In this document: positions 4,592-5,215 of the stretch, one piece after another | How positions within the stretch are numbered: position 1 is the stretch's first letter | How the letters are laid out: the number at the start of each line of letters is the position of its first letter | NCBI GenBank assembly: GCA_023389535.1 | Contig: JAEWEH010000015.1 | Span: 1-5,215 of the forward strand | Direction of reading: 5' to 3' | DNA length: 5,215 nt | Origin: Pseudomonadota bacterium | GTDB taxonomy: Bacteria; Pseudomonadota; Gammaproteobacteria; Burkholderiales; Burkholderiaceae_B | The notes under the pieces: model-generated | The model's input: the letters and a program-made list of their open reading frames with translations, nothing else | The model's database searches: none | What the model was told of the DNA's origin: nothing | Made by a program: the position numbers and the translations under genes

Positions 4592-5215
4592 AGCTGTCAC
4601 GTTTGTTGTTGCCCGTATTGGCCGTCTTTGCCTTGGCAGGCCAGGCGGTTGCCGCCGATAAATTCAAGGTTGGCTACCTGCGCGTCATGGACGACGCGCA
4701 GGCCATCGCTGCCTACGAGGGCGGTTTCTACAAGAAGCACGGCCTTGATGTAGAGCTGATCGAGTTCAAATCGGGCACCGACCTGATCAAGGCCATTGTG
4801 GGCGGTCAGCTGGATACCGGCGTGTTGGGCTTTACCAATGCCGCTTCCTGGTCGTCCAAAGGCGCGGATCTGAAAGTGGTGGGCGGCGCCCAGCACGGCT
4901 TCCATGCCATTCTGGTGCGCGACGACACCGGCATCAAGGACGTCAATGGTCTGAAGGGCCACACCCTGGCATCACAAAAAGAAGGCAGCACGGCCGACAC
5001 GGTGCTGCGCGGGGTGGTGCTGAAAGACGCGGGCCTGAAGCCGGACGACTTGTCCATCATGGGCGTCAGTCCCCAGGTGGCCGTGCAGTCGCTGGTCGGC
5101 AAGCGCGTGGACGCCGCATTCCTCTTCGAACCGCAGGCGCGCATCGCCCAATTGATCGCACCGGTTACGCAGATCTACGAGATCGGCGAAGTCTGGCCTT
5201 TCCCCTGCATGGTGG
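4588..5215 (+). CDS. ABC importer periplasmic binding protein, NitT/TauT (NMT1/SsuA-like) family, 3'-truncated
   Basis: The frame starts at the ATG that overlaps the ATPase stop (ATGA) and stays open to the window end, giving 209 residues plus one base; about 100-130 more are expected. Residues 1-22 are a classic Sec signal peptide: MKLSR, a hydrophobic core (LLLPVLAVFALAG), and an Ala-Val-Ala site before A23-D24. There is no lipobox cysteine, so the mature protein should be free in the periplasm. The mature part follows the family pattern: a first strand FKVGYLRV, a helix AIAAYEGGFYKKHGLDVELIEF with the 'GFYKKHGLDVE' hallmark, SGTDLIKAIVGGQLDTGVLG at 62-81, VVGG at 97-100, a middle region with KDVNGLKGHTLAS, and KRVDAAFLFEP at 172-182. 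Relatives bind sulfonates, taurine, nitrate or thiamine precursors; the ligand here cannot be told. It is the partner of the ATPase just upstream; the permease gene is expected downstream. Confidence 0.9.
   Translation, partial: MKLSRLLLPVLAVFALAGQAVAADKFKVGYLRVMDDAQAIAAYEGGFYKKHGLDVELIEFKSGTDLIKAIVGGQLDTGVLGFTNAASWSSKGADLKVVGGAQHGFHAILVRDDTGIKDVNGLKGHTLASQKEGSTADTVLRGVVLKDAGLKPDDLSIMGVSPQVAVQSLVGKRVDAAFLFEPQARIAQLIAPVTQIYEIGEVWPFPCMV

Overview
The window is GC-rich DNA with tightly packed genes, all on the + strand, and one clearly AT-rich island at about 3715-3830. Codon usage, strong AAGGAG-type ribosome sites and the gene families suggest a Gram-negative proteobacterium. A betaproteobacterium of the Burkholderiales type is my best guess, but this is an inference from composition and families only; no rRNA or other phylogenetic marker is present.

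Layout: (1) 1-411 is the 3' part of a small SnoaL/NTF2-like protein whose start lies before the window. (2) 412-793 is a 382-bp gap with no convincing gene; it holds several inverted repeats and ends in a strong ribosome site. (3) 794-3079 encodes a 761-residue BCCT-family transporter of the BetT (choline) type with a long hydrophilic N-terminal extension and the large C-terminal cytoplasmic domain of long BetT proteins. (4) 3076-3555 overlaps it by 4 bp (ATGA) and encodes a PhnB-like VOC-fold protein, so the two form a translationally coupled pair. (5) 3556-3820 is an intergenic region that turns AT-rich toward its 3' end and probably carries the promoter of the next operon. (6) 3821-4591 encodes the ATPase of a nitrate/sulfonate/taurine-type ABC importer. 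(7) 4588-5215, again with an ATGA overlap, encodes the matching periplasmic binding protein, which has a signal peptide and runs off the window end.

Functionally there are two uptake units. One is a choline/betaine-type secondary transporter with a small VOC companion of unknown role. The other is the start of an ABC importer operon whose permease must lie downstream, outside the window. The ABC substrate cannot be read from the sequence. I found no mobile element, CRISPR array, RNA gene or clear intrinsic terminator. Nothing here is convincingly a new system. The points most worth a second look are the BetT-VOC coupling, unusual residues in the BetT substrate region (Phe388, Gly177), and an inverted repeat that ends exactly at the ATPase start codon.
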